A stretch of DNA of 7,020 nucleotides from Neptuniibacter sp. GTDB taxonomy: Bacteria > Pseudomonadota > Gammaproteobacteria > Pseudomonadales > Balneatricaceae. The translations under genes were made by a program, and so were the position numbers. The notes beneath the pieces are model-generated. The model did no database searches. It was given only the letters and a program-made list of their open reading frames with translations, and had not been told where the DNA came from. Of the stretch, positions 6,165 through 7,020 are shown piece after piece (positions within the stretch are counted from its first letter, which is position 1; the number at the start of each line of letters is the position of its first letter). Where the stretch lies: NCBI GenBank assembly GCA_024686055.1, contig JAIBDV010000153.1, positions 1 through 7,020 of the forward strand, in the 5' to 3' direction.

Positions 6165-7020
6165 TTACTTAATGCCCAGAGACGACATCTGTCGCTCAAC
6201 CAGTTTTGCTGGCAGCGGGATGTAACCGTCTTTGACAACCACTTCCTGGCCCACTTTAGACATCACCATTTTGAAGAATTCGCGCTCCAGCGGTGCCAGT
6301 GGCTGACCTGGTTTTTTGTTCACGTATACGTACAGGGAGCGCGCCAGTGGGTATTTACCGTTCAGAGAGTTCTCTGCGGTCGCTTCCACAAATGGCTGGC
6401 CTGGTTTTTTGGCCAGTGGTATAGCGCGAACAGAGGAAGTCTTGTAGCCGATGCCGGAGTAGCCGATACCGTTCAGAGACGTCGATACGGACTGTACAAC
6501 AGAGGCGGAACCTGGCTGCTCGTTTACGTTGTTCTTGAAGTCGCCTTTACACAGGGCTTTCTTCTTGAAGTAACCGTAAGTACCGGATACAGAGTTACGA
6601 CCGAACAGCTGTACGCTCTTGGATGCCAGTCCGCCTTCAACACCGGCCTGACCCCAGCTGGTCAGTTCAGTATTGGAACCACACTTGCGGGTGGAGGAGA
6701 AGATGGCATCAACCTGAGGGATGGTCAGGCCTTTAACCGGGTTATCCTTGTGTACGTAAACAGCCAGGGCGTCGATTGCCACGGCAACCGGTGTTGGCTT
6801 GTAACCGAATTTTTTCTCGAAGGCTTCGAGTTCTTTATCTTTCATCTTACGGGACATTGGGCCCAGGTTTGCTGTGCCTTCAGTCAGTGCTGGTGGCGCA
6901 GTAGAAGAGCCGGCGGCCTGAATCTGAATGTTGACGTTCGGGTAGGCACGTTTGAAGTCTTCTGCCCACAGCGTCATCAGGTTAGCCAGAGTATCTGAGC
7001 CAACGCTGGACAGGTTGCCA
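6165..7020 (-). CDS. pstS: Phosphate-binding protein PstS (5' end outside the window)
   Basis: PstS is the periplasmic phosphate receptor of the Pst transporter. The 284 codons visible begin in frame at 7019 with GNLSSVGSDTLANLMTLWAE; the first ATG in view is internal, so the signal peptide and true start lie to the right of the window. Phosphate-contact motifs of the family are present: SVGSDTL (5-11 of the fragment), AAGSST (35-40), GPMSRKM (53-59) and, further on, GRNSVSGTYGYF. Two cysteines, in STRKCGSN and KKALCKGDF, are placed to form a disulfide. The C-terminal part (GSASVVQSVSTSLNGIGYSG, then KDGYIPLPAKLVE) resembles pseudomonad PstS. It ends with TAA at 6167-6165, 285 bases before pstC, an unusually wide gap for this operon that holds regulatory elements. 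Confidence 0.96.
   Translation of the reverse strand, partial: GNLSSVGSDTLANLMTLWAEDFKRAYPNVNIQIQAAGSSTAPPALTEGTANLGPMSRKMKDKELEAFEKKFGYKPTPVAVAIDALAVYVHKDNPVKGLTIPQVDAIFSSTRKCGSNTELTSWGQAGVEGGLASKSVQLFGRNSVSGTYGYFKKKALCKGDFKNNVNEQPGSASVVQSVSTSLNGIGYSGIGYKTSSVRAIPLAKKPGQPFVEATAENSLNGKYPLARSLYVYVNKKPGQPLAPLEREFFKMVMSKVGQEVVVKDGYIPLPAKLVERQMSSLGIK

Noticed and set aside
6069..6998. 309-codon open frame on the plus strand, antisense to pstS
   Set aside because: It is a complement of an unmistakable pstS. The protein is low in recognisable motifs and the frame merely mirrors the codon choice of pstS.
1..7020. Mobile elements, CRISPR arrays, tRNA or rRNA genes, defence or toxin systems
   Set aside because: None is visible. 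Five contiguous, same-strand genes of one known operon fill the window, with uniform base composition and no terminal repeats, transposase or spaced direct repeats.

Overview
This window holds one bacterial phosphate-uptake locus, pstS-pstC-pstA-pstB-phoU, read entirely from the minus strand. Gene order therefore runs from the right edge (pstS, 5' end cut off) to the left (phoU, then a strong terminator). The proteins point to a gammaproteobacterium of the Pseudomonas/Marinobacter/Halomonas kind. The evidence is a PstS very like the pseudomonad type, a PstB with an N-terminal extension of about 20 residues, and permeases roughly twice the length of the E. coli ones (PstC 758 aa, PstA about 562 aa). 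Genus cannot be fixed from the sequence alone.

Layout, right to left. 7020-6165: pstS, 284 C-terminal codons of the periplasmic phosphate-binding protein. 6164-5880: a 285-base regulatory gap with several hairpins, a probable terminator or attenuator (5975-6000), a good Pho box (5956-5939) and a weak -10 (5928-5923) that would give pstC its own phosphate-starvation promoter. 5879-3603: pstC. 3574-1886: pstA. 1820-984: pstB. 904-170: phoU. 146-122: intrinsic terminator. 121-1: no gene I can support.

How they work together. PstS captures phosphate in the periplasm and delivers it to the PstC-PstA channel. A PstB dimer hydrolyses ATP to drive import. PhoU links transporter state to the PhoR/PhoB two-component system, which in turn acts at Pho boxes. 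phoB and phoR are not in the window.

I found no mobile element, CRISPR array, RNA gene or new multi-gene system. The points worth a second look lie within this known locus: a seven-fold repeated, propeller-like periplasmic insert in PstC; a coiled-coil periplasmic insert in PstA; the internal Pho promoter; a two-codon mini-ORF whose stop overlaps the pstC start; and hairpins in three of the four intergenic gaps. Two gene starts (phoU and pstA) are better placed downstream of the longest open frame.
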